NCBI GenBank assembly: GCA_900318745.1
Contig: ONMC01000007.1
Location: 1 to 43,298, forward strand
Source: an uncultured Eubacteriales bacterium
Lineage (GTDB): Bacteria; Bacillota; Clostridia; Christensenellales; CAG-138
DNA length: 43,298 nucleotides
Direction: 5' to 3'
Shown here: positions 25,465-33,994 of the stretch, piece by piece
How the letters are laid out: each line of letters starts with the position of its first letter
How positions within the stretch are numbered: position 1 is the stretch's first letter
Position numbers and translations under genes: made by a program
The notes under the pieces: model-generated
What the model was told of the DNA's origin: nothing
Seen by the model: the letters and a program-made list of their open reading frames with translations, nothing else
The model's database searches: none

Positions 25465-26847
25465 TTACATTTCGAGGTTCGCCGCGGTTCTGGGGAAGGG
25501 CAGAACGTCGCGGATGTTCTGCATGCCGGTGAGATACATCACCATGCGCTCGAAGCCGAGTCCGAAGCCCGCATGCTTCACGCCGCCGTACTTGCGAAGA
25601 TCGAGGAACCACTGATACTCGCTCATGTCCATGCCGAGCTCCTTGCAGCGCGCGTCGAGCACGTCGTAGCGTTCCTCGCGTTGGCTGCCGCCGACGATCT
25701 CGCCGACGCCGGGCACCAGCAGATCCGCCGCCGCGACGGTCTTGCCGTCGTCGTTGATGCGCATGTAGAACGACTTGATTTCCTTCGGATAGTCGGTCAG
25801 AAATACCGGCTTGCCGAAGACCTTTTCGGTGAGGTAGCGTTCGTGCTCGCTCTGCAGATCGACGCCCCATTCGACCGGGTATTCAAACTGCACGCCGCTG
25901 TCCTTCAGGATCTCGATCGCTTTGGTATAGGTGAGGCGTTCAAACTCGTTGTGCAGCACGTTGTGGAGCCGGTCGAACAGCCCCTTGTCGACGAACTTGT
26001 TGAAAAATTCCATCTCGTCGGGGCAGCGGTCCAGAACCGTCTGAATGATGTACTTGACCATCGCTTCGGCAACGTCCATATCGCCCTCGAGGTCGCAGAA
26101 CGCCATCTCCGGCTCGATCATCCAGAACTCGCTCGCGTGGCGCGCGGTAAAGGAATACTCGGCGCGGAACGTCGGACCGAAGGTGTAGATGTTGCGGAAC
26201 GCCAGCGCGAACGCTTCGCCGTAGAGCTGACCGGAACCGGAAAGGTGCACCGGTTTTTTGAAGAAGTCCTGCGAATAGTCGACCTTGCCGTCCTCGGTTT
26301 TCGGCAGGTTTTCGAGATCGAGCGTCGTCACCTGGAACATCTCGCCGCGGCCTTCACAGTCGGCGTTCGTCAGGATCGGCGTGTGCACGTAAACGAACCC
26401 GCGGTCCTGGAAGAACTCATGGATCGCCGCCGCCACGACCGAGCGGACGCGGAACGTCGCAAGGAACGTGTTCGTGCGCGGGCGCAGCGTCTGCATGGTA
26501 CGAAGGTATTCAAGCGTGTGACGCTTTTTCTGCATCGGATAGTCCGAGGGGCATTCGCCCTCGATCGTGATCGCGTTCGCACGGATCTCAAACGGCTGCG
26601 GTGCGTCCGGCGTCAGCACCAGCTCGCCGTCGACGACGATCGCACAGCCGGTCGTGATGCCCTTGCCGAGCTTGCGCTCGTCGTTCTCGTACACGATCTG
26701 CACCGGACGGAACGAGGTGCCGTCGTTGAGTTCGATGAATCCGACCGCCTTGCCTTCGCGCGCGGTGCGCACCCAACCGCAGACGGTGATCGCGCCGACA
26801 TAGGACTCCGGCGCCTTTTGAATGTCCTTGAGTTTCAGATACTGCAT
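25465..26847 (-). CDS. asnS: Asparagine--tRNA ligase
   Basis: The enzyme charges tRNA-Asn with asparagine in the cytosol. The 460-aa class II synthetase has an N-terminal OB-fold anticodon-binding domain (residues ~1-110, [13 protein letters not shown]) and a class II core. Motif 2 region is [12 protein letters not shown] then [11 protein letters not shown]; motif 3 is [15 protein letters not shown], with the C-terminal DVLPFPRT typical of AsnS. The ATG at 26847 follows TTTAGGAGG. A promoter lies at 26901-26928 and leaves a leader of about 50 nt, too short for the T-box riboswitch that often controls asnS in Firmicutes. Confidence 0.97.
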   Translation of the reverse strand: MQYLKLKDIQKAPESYVGAITVCGWVRTAREGKAVGFIELNDGTSFRPVQIVYENDERKLGKGITTGCAIVVDGELVLTPDAPQPFEIRANAITIEGECPSDYPMQKKRHTLEYLRTMQTLRPRTNTFLATFRVRSVVAAAIHEFFQDRGFVYVHTPILTNADCEGRGEMFQVTTLDLENLPKTEDGKVDYSQDFFKKPVHLSGSGQLYGEAFALAFRNIYTFGPTFRAEYSFTARHASEFWMIEPEMAFCDLEGDMDVAEAMVKYIIQTVLDRCPDEMEFFNKFVDKGLFDRLHNVLHNEFERLTYTKAIEILKDSGVQFEYPVEWGVDLQSEHERYLTEKVFGKPVFLTDYPKEIKSFYMRINDDGKTVAAADLLVPGVGEIVGGSQREERYDVLDARCKELGMDMSEYQWFLDLRKYGGVKHAGFGLGFERMVMYLTGMQNIRDVLPFPRTAANLEM

Positions 26848-26900
26848 AAAACCTGCCTCCTAAAGGGATAAGCCCCGTTATTTCGCATGATGTACAGAGA

Positions 26901-26928
26901 ATTATAACATATTTTTCACGTTTTGCAA
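26901..26928 (-). promoter_or_regulatory. asnS promoter
   Basis: On the minus strand TTGCAA (26928-26923) and TATAAT (26906-26901) are 16 bp apart. Confidence 0.75.
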
Positions 26929-26951
26929 TGGTATTTCTGCGCGCTTCACGT

Positions 26952-26957
26952 TATAAT
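26952..26957 (+). promoter_or_regulatory. -10 element placing the start site at the metallopeptidase ATG
   Basis: A perfect TATAAT ends six bases before the ATG at 26964. No ribosome binding site is present and no clear -35 is seen. The geometry equals that before the nagZ-like gene. Confidence 0.45.
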
Positions 26958-26963
26958 ATGGAC

Positions 26964-27662
26964 ATGATCTACTTTATTCTTGCAATCGTCATCATGTTTC
27001 TTTCGCTCTTTGCACAGGCGCATGTGCAGAGCGTTTTTCAGCGGTACGCGCAAAATCCGACCGCGCGCGGGATCTACGGCGGACAGCTTGCACAGGAGCT
27101 GCTGATGCAAAACGGGCTGACGCTGCCGATCCAGCCGGTCGCCGGCGAGCTGACCGACCATTTCGACCCGAAGAATCAGGTCGTCGGACTGTCCGAAGCC
27201 GTATACGGATCGAACTCGGTTTCCGCGTACGCCGTTGCGGCGCACGAGATCGGGCACGTGATGCAGTATCAGGAGGATCATCCCCTGATGCGCATCCGCA
27301 GCGCGATCCTTCCCGCGGCCAACCTCGGCAGCCGGATCGGACCGCTTCTCGTGATGGGCGGCATCCTGATCTCGGCGTTCGTGTCCGCTGCGGGCAACGC
27401 CGGCTATTACGTCGCGCTGGCGGGCGTCGCGCTGTACGCCGCGGTTCTGCTGTTCCAGCTCGTCACGCTGCCGGTCGAATTCGACGCGTCGCGCCGCGGA
27501 CTCGAAATGCTGACCGCCGGCGCATACCTCACCGACGAAGAACTGCCCGGCGCAAAGAAGATGCTGCGCGCCGCCGCGCTCACCTATGTGCTCGCCGCGC
27601 TCGGCTCGTTTGTGACCGTGATGCGTCTGCTTTCGTTTGCGCGAAGCGCAAGAAGAAGATAA
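26964..27662 (+). CDS. Zinc metallopeptidase, YugP type
   Basis: The 232-aa membrane protein belongs to the family of neutral zinc metallopeptidases represented by B. subtilis YugP. It has an N-terminal helix, the zinc-binding HEIGH motif (AAHEIGHVMQYQ) near residue 95, the conserved LPVEFDASRRGL segment, and two or three further membrane helices. The physiological substrate is not established. The start at 26964 is chosen because TATAAT lies six bases upstream, giving a leaderless message; ATG 26958 is in frame two codons earlier and cannot be excluded. The gene diverges from asnS and ends in a terminator. Confidence 0.87.
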   Translation: MIYFILAIVIMFLSLFAQAHVQSVFQRYAQNPTARGIYGGQLAQELLMQNGLTLPIQPVAGELTDHFDPKNQVVGLSEAVYGSNSVSAYAVAAHEIGHVMQYQEDHPLMRIRSAILPAANLGSRIGPLLVMGGILISAFVSAAGNAGYYVALAGVALYAAVLLFQLVTLPVEFDASRRGLEMLTAGAYLTDEELPGAKKMLRAAALTYVLAALGSFVTVMRLLSFARSARRR

Positions 27663-27670
27663 AAACCAGG

Positions 27671-27698
27671 CGCCGCTCCCGAAAAAGGGGCGGCGTTT
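27671..27698 (+). terminator. Intrinsic terminator of the metallopeptidase gene
   Basis: CGCCGCTCCC and GGGGCGGCG form a GC-rich stem with a one-base bulge and a GAAAAA loop, followed by TTTT. Confidence 0.75.
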
Positions 27699-27756
27699 TG
27701 CGCGCTTGCGCGGTGAAACGCGCAGCGCGAACGGAATGAAAAGAGAGGACGGAACG

Positions 27757-28407
27757 ATGAAGGAATGGGAACGCATGACGTCGGGACGGCTGTACAATCC
27801 GGCGGATCCGCAGATCGACAAATGCCATATCCGGGGACTTTCGCTGTGCGACCGGTTCAACCGCACGCCGTTTTCGCGCGAGCGCAAAAAACAGCGCCTG
27901 CTCGAACGGCTGATCCCGTCCTGCGTCGGTAAGGACCTCGGGCTCTTCGCGCCGTTTTACTGCGAATACGGCGTGAACATCCTCGTCGGAAAGGACTGCT
28001 TCATCAACTATAACTGTGTGTTTTTGGACATCGCCCCGATCACGCTCGAGGACGGCGTCATGGTCGGCGCGAACGTCACGCTCGCGACGCCGCTGCATCC
28101 GTATCTTGCGGACGAGCGCATGATCAAAGAATACCCGGACGGCGTGCACGATCTCGAATACGCCGCGCCGATCACGCTGAAAAAGAACTGCTGGATCAGC
28201 TCGAACGCGACGATCTCGGGCGGGGTCACGGTCGGCGAAAACAGCATCGTCGCCGCCGGCGCGGTCGTGCTGCACGACGTTCCGCCGAACAGCATCGTCG
28301 GCGGCGTGCCCGCAAGGGTCATCCGCACGATCGACGAAGCGGACCGCATCGACGTATGGAACGCATACCGGACCGACCGGTTTCCGGTGTCGGAACGAAA
28401 TCGCTGA
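27757..28407 (+). CDS. Sugar O-acetyltransferase (LacA/Maa family)
   Basis: This 216-aa left-handed beta-helix acetyltransferase would use acetyl-CoA on a sugar hydroxyl. The N-terminal helical cap carries the family pattern (RLYNPADPQI). Hexapeptide turns run from about residue 75 to 195 (ANVTLATPLHP with the catalytic His, ISSNATISGGVTVGENSIVAAGAVV, GGVPARVIR). The usual WIGG is WISS here. The start at 27757 follows GAGAGGA; an in-frame ATG at 27736 has no better site. It leads a small plus-strand group with the two next genes. The acceptor sugar is unknown. Confidence 0.9.
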   Translation: MKEWERMTSGRLYNPADPQIDKCHIRGLSLCDRFNRTPFSRERKKQRLLERLIPSCVGKDLGLFAPFYCEYGVNILVGKDCFINYNCVFLDIAPITLEDGVMVGANVTLATPLHPYLADERMIKEYPDGVHDLEYAAPITLKKNCWISSNATISGGVTVGENSIVAAGAVVLHDVPPNSIVGGVPARVIRTIDEADRIDVWNAYRTDRFPVSERNR

Positions 28408-28425
28408 AAGAAAAGGAGAAATCGT

Positions 28426-28710
28426 ATGATCGTATTGAATGTGACGTACCGGTGCAAGCCCGGCATGCGCGACGCGTATCTTGCACGCATCGTTTCGGAG
28501 GGCATCGACGCCGCCTGCCGCAAAGAGGACGGCAACATGCAGTATGCCTACTTCCTTCCGTTCGCGGGCGGAGACGATTTGCTGCTGGTCGAAAAATGGC
28601 GCGACGCCGAAGCGCTGAAGGCGCACGGAACGCAGCCGCATTATCTGCGGCTCGGCGCGCTGAAAGCGGAATACGTGAACGAGACCGCGATCGAACGGTT
28701 CGAGGCATAA
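28426..28710 (+). CDS. Antibiotic biosynthesis monooxygenase (ABM) fold protein
   Basis: The 94-aa dimeric ferredoxin-like-fold protein resembles YgiN and heme-degrading or quinol monooxygenase relatives. It shows N-terminal VLNVTYRCKPGM, the central ACRKEDGNMQY segment, the VEKWRDAEALKAH strand-helix and C-terminal hydrophobics. The ATG at 28426 follows AAGGAGAAATCGT. It lies 18 bp after the acetyltransferase and 5 bp before the esterase, so the three are probably co-transcribed. The substrate is unknown, and many such small proteins are annotated only by fold. Confidence 0.85.
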   Translation: MIVLNVTYRCKPGMRDAYLARIVSEGIDAACRKEDGNMQYAYFLPFAGGDDLLLVEKWRDAEALKAHGTQPHYLRLGALKAEYVNETAIERFEA

Positions 28711-28715
28711 AGGCG

Positions 28716-29357
28716 ATGCAGCGGATGACCTACGGCGATCCGGCGTCGAAGAACGTCCTGATCCAGCCGGTCGACGCGCACGACCTTGCCGTGATCGAAG
28801 GCGAGGTCGCGGCGATCGAAGCCGAAACGAAGGACTTTTTTCTGATCGCGCTTCGCGTCGGCAGCTGGAACCGCGATCTGTCGCCGTGGACCGCGCCGCC
28901 GGTGTTCGGCAGCGAGCCGTTCGGCTGCGGCGCGCGCGATACGCTCGATGCGATCCTGCCGCTGTGCACGGATCGGAGCAAAACATATGATATCGGCGGG
29001 TATTCGCTCGCCGGTCTGTTTGCGCTGTGGGCGGCGCATGAGACGGACGCGTTTGCGGGCGCTGCCGCGGTGTCGCCGTCGATGTGGTTTCCCGGTTTTG
29101 CGGAGTATCTGAAAACGCATCCGATCCGCGCGAAGCACGTGTATCTGTCGCTCGGCGATCGCGAGGAACGAACGCGCAACCCCGTGATGTCGGCGGTCGG
29201 CGATCGGATCCGCGAAGCGCACGCGCTGCTGTGTGCAAACGGGACGGACTGCGTGCTCGAATGGAATCCGGGCAATCATTTCAAGGACCCGGAGCTGCGC
29301 ACCGCAAAGGGATTTGTCCGGCTTCTGAAGCGCGGCGAAACCATTCCGGAATTATAA
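28716..29357 (+). CDS. Alpha/beta-hydrolase, putative esterase
   Basis: The 213-aa protein has an esterase nucleophile elbow GGYSLAGLFALWA, a following AAVSPSMWFPGF segment typical of esterase-D-like and enterochelin-esterase relatives, a probable acid in SLGDREE and the catalytic His in NPGNHFKD. No signal peptide is visible. The start at 28716 is inferred from spacing after the ABM gene (AAAGG overlaps its stop); ATG 28725 is also possible. The 3' end overlaps the convergent ylmH gene by six bases, so no terminator separates them. The substrate is unknown. Confidence 0.85.
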   Translation: MQRMTYGDPASKNVLIQPVDAHDLAVIEGEVAAIEAETKDFFLIALRVGSWNRDLSPWTAPPVFGSEPFGCGARDTLDAILPLCTDRSKTYDIGGYSLAGLFALWAAHETDAFAGAAAVSPSMWFPGFAEYLKTHPIRAKHVYLSLGDREERTRNPVMSAVGDRIREAHALLCANGTDCVLEWNPGNHFKDPELRTAKGFVRLLKRGETIPEL

Positions 29358-30092
29358 AAACACTTCGGCTTCGACAAAGAGCCGATCCTTTTTGGAGCGT
29401 CCGCCGATGCGCGTGACGCGCGCTTTGCCGTGCCCTTTCAGCGAGATCACGTCGCCTTCCCCGACCGGCGCGTCCGTGTGCTCCGTCGCAAGATAATTGA
29501 GCGACGCCTCGCCCGCGCGGATCCGTTCCGCCGCGGCGGTGCGGCTCATGCCGAACACCGAAGCGGTCACCGCGTCAAGACGCAGGCTCTTCACGGTGAA
29601 CGAAACGGGTCTGACCCGAACGACGGGCGCGGGAACGTCGGCAAGCTCGCAGGGAGAGACCGTCACGCTGACGCGTCCGACCTTGTTCCATTCCTCCAGC
29701 AAAAGCTGCTGCACCGCGGGCAGACAAAAGAGATACGCCGTTTCGCCGAAGATGCGGATGTCGCCGAGCGACTCGCGCCGGATCCCGAGACCGAGCGCCG
29801 CGCCCAGATAATCGCGGTGCCCCGGCGTGCCGAAATGCGCGTCGATCCGGATCGCGCACAGGTATTCGCCGGGATCGAAGTCCTGCGGCTGTACATAGTC
29901 GGGCAGAAAAAACGCCGCCTGCCGGTCGCAGTCCGGCTGTCCGCCGTGCAGGATCATGCGGTCGCTTTTCACATACCGGCGCAAAAGAGCCAGCTCCGCC
30001 GGCGTCAGAAAATCCGTTTTTGTTACGATTCCCCGTCGGTCGGCGCGATCTCTGAGATCGTCGATGCGCTTTTGAAACTCCCGATTTTCCAT
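29352..30092 (-). CDS. ylmH: YlmH-family RNA-binding protein with S4 domain
   Basis: The 246-aa protein has an N-terminal helical/ferredoxin-like YlmH region, aligning from EFQKRIDDLRDRA through MILHGGQPDCDRQAAFFLPDY. A C-terminal S4 RNA-binding domain (~residues 165-240) reads LRLDAVTASVFGMSRTAAAERI, then GDVISLKGHGKARV. B. subtilis YlmH binds large ribosomal subunits and has been linked to ribosome-associated quality control. It is usually found in the cell-division/ylm cluster. Here it instead lies inside the end of the GTPase-nuclease gene, overlapping it by 70 nt in another frame. The start at 30092 is supported by homology of the very N-terminus; GGAGAG lies about 14 bases upstream. Confidence 0.9.
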   Translation of the reverse strand: MENREFQKRIDDLRDRADRRGIVTKTDFLTPAELALLRRYVKSDRMILHGGQPDCDRQAAFFLPDYVQPQDFDPGEYLCAIRIDAHFGTPGHRDYLGAALGLGIRRESLGDIRIFGETAYLFCLPAVQQLLLEEWNKVGRVSVTVSPCELADVPAPVVRVRPVSFTVKSLRLDAVTASVFGMSRTAAAERIRAGEASLNYLATEHTDAPVGEGDVISLKGHGKARVTRIGGRSKKDRLFVEAEVFL

Positions 30093-32638
30093 ACCGTTTT
30101 TCCGTTCTCTCCGATCGCCTTTGCGATCCGTTCCGTAATGGCGTCCACCTCGGCGCGAAACGCGGCGCAAGAGGTGCGCAGCACGCCCGAACGCAGCGCG
30201 CCGAGCCGGATCAGCGAGTCGTTTGTCACCACGCGTACCGTTTCGTTTTTGCCGATTTCTTCGACGAGCCGCTCGATGTACATGTCCGCGGTCTCGTTCT
30301 CCTTCGTATACACGATGTGCAGGTCCGCTTCGTTGATCTTCGCGCCCGGATTGTCGGTGCGCCGGTACGCGTCGAACACGAGCACGACCTCGTTGTCCGT
30401 ATAGCTCTGATAATTGATCAGCAGTTCGGCGAGCCTGTTTCGCGCAAGGTCGAGGTTCGTTTCCGACAGCGCCTTCAGATCGTCCCACGCGAAGATCACG
30501 TTGTAGCCGTCGACCAGAATGCGTTCCGGCGCCCTGTCCCGCGGCGGTTCGGACGGTTCGGCGCCGACGGTGCGCGGCGCGGAATACACGCTCCTGCGGA
30601 TCGGACCGAACTCGCGCTCCATGATCGCCTCAAGCTCTTTTTCATCCAGGTTCAGGTTCTGCCGCCGCACCGTCGTGCTGCTCTGTTCGGACGGCGGCGT
30701 TTTGCCGACGCCGGTGTCGAGATGCATGTAGCGGGGAACGTCGCGCCACTTCACCGTAAAGCCCGCGCCGTGCGCGCAGAACACGCTGTCCGGCGTGTTG
30801 TCGAGATCCGCTTCCGGGCGATACCCGATCGCCGCAATCACGGACTCCGCGTTTTTGCACGGGCGATACCCGTCCACCCGGCACGAAAAGCGTCCCTTGC
30901 CGCGGGTATAGGCGGCGACGTCGGCCGCATAATCCGTCATCGCGCCGACCGGCGCGGCGCCGGTGAGCACGACCTTTTCTCCGGCTTCCTCGGGCGCGCC
31001 GTGTTCGCCGCCCATCGCCCGGATGTCGCTGATCGCCCGACCCACGTCGGAATACGGCACTTCGAGCCGGAACCGGTAGTACGGTTCAAGCAGCACGCTC
31101 TGCGCCTGCATCAGCCCCTGCCGCACCGCGCGATAGGTCGCCTGCCGGAAATCGCCGCCCTCCGTGTGCTTGAGATGCGCGCGTCCCGCGATCAGCGTGA
31201 TCTTCACGTCCGTCAGAGGCGAGCCGGTGAGCACGCCGAGATGCTCCTTTTCCGCAAGATGCGTCAGGATCAGCCGCTGCCAGTTCAGATCGAGGTCGTT
31301 TTCGCTGACGGCGGAATCAAAGACGAGCCCGCTGCCGGGTTCGCCGGGCTCCAGCAAAAGATGTACCTCGGCATAATGCCGAAGCGGTTCAAAGTGTCCG
31401 ACGCCCTCGACCGGCGCGGCGATCGTTTCGCGATACAGGACGCGCCCCGCGCCGACGGTCACGTCAAGGTCAAAGCGTTCGCGGATCAGCGATGCAAGCA
31501 CCTCGGTCTGCAAAGCGCCCATCAGCTGTGCCTGGATCTCGCCGAGCGCCGGCTGCCACACAATGTGCAGAAGCGGTTCTTCCTCCTCGAGCTCCTTCAG
31601 CTTCGGCAGAACCGTGCGCGCATCCGTGCCCGGGGGCAGTCCGATCCGGTATCCGAGCGCCGGCGTCAAAAGCGGCGCTTCGGCGTCCGATTCCGCGCCG
31701 AGCCCCTGTCCGGGGCGCGTTTGCGTCAGACCCGTCACCGCAGCGACGTCGCCCGCCGATACCTGCTGCACCGATTCAAACTTCGCGCCGGAATACAGCC
31801 GCAGCTGCGCCGCCTTTTCCTCGACGACGCTGCCGTCCGCGCTGCGATAGCGCAGCGTATCGCGCACCGAAAGCGTGCCGCCGGTGAGCTTCAGATAGGT
31901 CAGTCGTCCCGCCTGCGGATCGTGCGCGATCTGATAGACCCTTGCGCCGAATACGGCGGGGCGCGGCGGGACCGGCGCAAACCGCGTCAAAAGCGATAAA
32001 AAATCGTCCACGCCGTCGAGCTTCAATCCCGAGCCGAACGATACGGGAAACAGCCTGCGCGCGCGGATCAGCCGGACGATCTGTTCGTCCGGCACGCGTC
32101 CGTCGCGCATGTAGCTTTCCAGCGCCGCTTCGGACAGCATCGCGATCGATTCCGTGTCGGAAAGCTCAAGCAAGCCCTCGCCGAAGCAGGCGCACAGCTC
32201 TTTTCGGATCTCCTCGCGGCTGCGCTTCGCGGCGTCCATCTTGGTCACGAATACAAACGTCGGGATCCGCGCGCGCTTCAGAAGCGACCACAGCGTTTCC
32301 GTGTGCGCCTGCACGCCGTCCGTGCCGCTGATCACGAGGATCGCGACGTCCATCGCAAGGATCGCGCGTTCCGTTTCGCCGGAAAGGTCCACATGCCCCG
32401 GCGTGTCGAGCAGCGTCAGATCCAGCGCGTCCGTTCGGATGCGCGCCTGCTTGGAAAAGATCGTGATGCCGCGCTCGCGCTCAAGGACGTGCGTATCCAG
32501 AAACGTGTCGCGGTGATCGACCCGTCCCGGCTTTCGAAGCGCGCCTGCGCGAAACAAAAGCGCTTCGGACAGCGTGGTCTTACCCGCGTCCACATGCGCC
32601 AGAATGCCGGCGGTCAGTTTTTTTCTCTCATTTTTCAT
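30023..32638 (-). CDS. TetM/EF-G-like translational GTPase fused to a YacP/Rae1-type NYN endoribonuclease
   Basis: The 871-aa protein has two parts. Residues 1-~660 are a ribosomal-protection-type GTPase with G1 AHVDAGKTT (14-22), G2 RGITI, G3 DTPGH and G4 TKMD. Domains II-V follow, including LLEPYYRFRLEVPYSD and a TetM-like C-terminal fold. After a ~45-residue linker, residues ~706-845 are a NYN domain matching B. subtilis Rae1 (YacP): LVDGYNVIFAW, YQSYT, LVFDAY, YTKENETAD and VTND. All four acidic active-site positions are present (near 710, 756, 785, 807). Rae1 cuts mRNA in the ribosomal A site, and TetM-like GTPases bind near the same site. A ribosome-directed nuclease is therefore the likely job (inference). 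The ATG at 32638 overlaps the upstream stop; TTG 32644 is possible. Confidence 0.93.
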   Translation of the reverse strand: MKNERKKLTAGILAHVDAGKTTLSEALLFRAGALRKPGRVDHRDTFLDTHVLERERGITIFSKQARIRTDALDLTLLDTPGHVDLSGETERAILAMDVAILVISGTDGVQAHTETLWSLLKRARIPTFVFVTKMDAAKRSREEIRKELCACFGEGLLELSDTESIAMLSEAALESYMRDGRVPDEQIVRLIRARRLFPVSFGSGLKLDGVDDFLSLLTRFAPVPPRPAVFGARVYQIAHDPQAGRLTYLKLTGGTLSVRDTLRYRSADGSVVEEKAAQLRLYSGAKFESVQQVSAGDVAAVTGLTQTRPGQGLGAESDAEAPLLTPALGYRIGLPPGTDARTVLPKLKELEEEEPLLHIVWQPALGEIQAQLMGALQTEVLASLIRERFDLDVTVGAGRVLYRETIAAPVEGVGHFEPLRHYAEVHLLLEPGEPGSGLVFDSAVSENDLDLNWQRLILTHLAEKEHLGVLTGSPLTDVKITLIAGRAHLKHTEGGDFRQATYRAVRQGLMQAQSVLLEPYYRFRLEVPYSDVGRAISDIRAMGGEHGAPEEAGEKVVLTGAAPVGAMTDYAADVAAYTRGKGRFSCRVDGYRPCKNAESVIAAIGYRPEADLDNTPDSVFCAHGAGFTVKWRDVPRYMHLDTGVGKTPPSEQSSTTVRRQNLNLDEKELEAIMEREFGPIRRSVYSAPRTVGAEPSEPPRDRAPERILVDGYNVIFAWDDLKALSETNLDLARNRLAELLINYQSYTDNEVVLVFDAYRRTDNPGAKINEADLHIVYTKENETADMYIERLVEEIGKNETVRVVTNDSLIRLGALRSGVLRTSCAAFRAEVDAITERIAKAIGENGKTVWKIGSFKSASTISEIAPTDGES

Positions 32639-33104
32639 GCACAAGCTTGCCGCTCATCTGTTCGATCCGGATCTCCATGATCTGCGCGCGCTCGAGATCC
32701 CGCGCAAGCTCGCCGAGAAGCTCTTCCTCGCTCGGATAATATTTCATCCCGAACGCCTTCGCCTTGCGGTACTTTTCCGCGGGATCGGTCACGGGTCTCA
32801 CGCGGCCGAACACGATCACGCTTTTGACGTAGTACGACCAGTCGCCGCGCTGTTCGCCGGCGTCGTACACCGTAAAGCATACCTTGTCGCAGCGCTGCAT
32901 CGCATCGAACTTGTGCCCGCTGCCGGCCGAATGAAACGTGATCCGGCGCTCGGTTTCATCGTAGTAAAAGTTGATCGGAACGGCATACGGATACCCGTCG
33001 TCTCCGATCACGGCAAGCGTGCCGCGCCGCTCGGAGGACAGGATCTTCGCGCATTCCGCGTCCGAAAGCGCCTGTTTAAAGCGGCGCATCTGTCTGAAAG
33101 CCAT
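32628..33104 (-). CDS. Pyridoxamine 5'-phosphate oxidase-like FMN-binding protein (NimA-like)
   Basis: The 158-aa split-barrel flavoprotein has MRRFKQALSDAECAKIL, RGTLAVIGDDGYPYAVPINFYYD, FHSAGSGHKFDAM and the later WSYYVKSVIVFGRV. This is the pattern of the small NimA/YhbP-like reductase group rather than of true PdxH. Such proteins bind FMN and may reduce nitro-aromatic or other small molecules; the physiological substrate is unknown. The ATG at 33104 directly follows the DUF1284 stop, with AAAAGGAG upstream. Its own stop overlaps the start of the GTPase-nuclease gene. Confidence 0.87.
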   Translation of the reverse strand: MAFRQMRRFKQALSDAECAKILSSERRGTLAVIGDDGYPYAVPINFYYDETERRITFHSAGSGHKFDAMQRCDKVCFTVYDAGEQRGDWSYYVKSVIVFGRVRPVTDPAEKYRKAKAFGMKYYPSEEELLGELARDLERAQIMEIRIEQMSGKLVHEK

Positions 33105-33503
33105 TTATCGCTCCTTTTCCGCTTCGCGGCGGCTCTCGCAAAGCGCGATCCATTCGCAGTCGCGGCAGACCGTCTTCAGAGCGTCGCGCAAAACGATCCG
33201 TTCGCGCATAAGCGCCGAAAGGTCGCGCCACGAAAGCGTTTGTCCGAAGGCAAGCCCCGTTTCGCAAAGCGAGCGGCGATCGATCGCGCGCACCTTTTCG
33301 TCGTGTTCGCAAATGCCGCCGCGGTTGTTCGGACAACCGGCGCAGATCGCGTCGCATCCGTCGGTCAGCGTCACGACGGCGCCGTCGTTCAGCGCGCGCA
33401 GCGTTGCGTACATGTGCTGTACGAACGCCTCGCTGTATCCTTTTCCGACAAAAAACCGCGCGCAAAGCGCATGGTGCGGCCGGACCGTCATGCTTCCTTC
33501 CAT
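33105..33503 (-). CDS. DUF1284 family cysteine-rich protein
   Basis: The 132-aa protein has the DUF1284 start RPHHALCARFFVGKGYS and three groups of cysteines (DGCDAICAGCPNNRGGICEHD, and CRDCEWIALC near the end) that could hold an Fe-S cluster or zinc. The family is small and uncharacterised. The start is uncertain. ATG 33503 has AAGGGA five bases upstream; ATG 33491 starts just before the conserved RPHH; GTG 33533 overlaps the thioesterase stop (GTGA) and would add ten residues. It is the second gene of the 33919-29352 cluster. Confidence 0.8.
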   Translation of the reverse strand: MEGSMTVRPHHALCARFFVGKGYSEAFVQHMYATLRALNDGAVVTLTDGCDAICAGCPNNRGGICEHDEKVRAIDRRSLCETGLAFGQTLSWRDLSALMRERIVLRDALKTVCRDCEWIALCESRREAEKER

Positions 33504-33529
33504 TTGGATCCCTTCCGTGCCGATCCGGA

Positions 33530-33919
33530 TCACCGACCCGCCTTTGCGGCGGCTTTCCGACGGAATTTTTCGACGTCGACGATGAAGCGCTCGTGCGTGC
33601 CTTCCGCGATCTTTCCCGCTTCGTCGAAGACGCTGACGGAAAAGACGAGCCGGCGCCGGTCGATCTCCTTAAGCTCGGTGTCGCACCACACGCGCATGCC
33701 GATCGGCGTGGCGGCAAGATGCGCAACGTCGATCTTCGTGCCGACCGTTGCCTGACCCGGCTCCAGTCCGTCCTGTACGCTGCGCCAGGCGGTTTCCTCC
33801 GCGAGCGCGATCATGCACGGCGTTGCGTACACGTCCAGTTCGCCGCTTCCCCAGATCGCGGCAGACATATCGTCCGTAACCGTCTTTTCGATGTGACCTT
33901 TCCTTCCGATTTGCAGCAT
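33530..33919 (-). CDS. Hotdog-fold thioesterase, FlK type
   Basis: This 129-aa single hotdog domain resembles fluoroacetyl-CoA thioesterase FlK. It has the Thr and Glu positions in ATPCMIALAEETAW and the His in KIDVAHLAATP, followed by the strand RLVFSVSVFDEAGKIAEGTHER. In most bacteria this subgroup acts on unidentified acyl-CoA esters, and fluoroacetate specificity should not be assumed. The ATG at 33919 follows CAGGAGGAAACC. It is first in the cluster, 75 bp after hydA, with no convincing terminator between, so hydrogenase transcripts may read into it. Confidence 0.87.
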   Translation of the reverse strand: MLQIGRKGHIEKTVTDDMSAAIWGSGELDVYATPCMIALAEETAWRSVQDGLEPGQATVGTKIDVAHLAATPIGMRVWCDTELKEIDRRRLVFSVSVFDEAGKIAEGTHERFIVDVEKFRRKAAAKAGR

Positions 33920-33994
33920 GGTTTCCTCCTGTTGAACCGTTTTTTCAACCGACCCGACGGAGCGCATACGGCAAACCGTACGGTCGGGCGACGT

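Noticed and set aside
26848..26963. T-box riboswitch upstream of asnS.
   Set aside because: The promoter leaves only about 50 nt of leader, and no T-box core or antiterminator sequence is visible.
30023..32638. Calling this gene a tetracycline-resistance determinant.
   Set aside because: It resembles TetM/EF-G in the GTPase part, but it is a fused chromosomal gene with a Rae1-like nuclease and sits among housekeeping genes; no mobile-element context is present.
33920..33994. Terminator between hydA and the thioesterase gene.
   Set aside because: Inverted sequences occur (for example GTTGAA and TTCAAC around an A-run), but no GC-rich stem followed by a T-run on the minus strand could be found.
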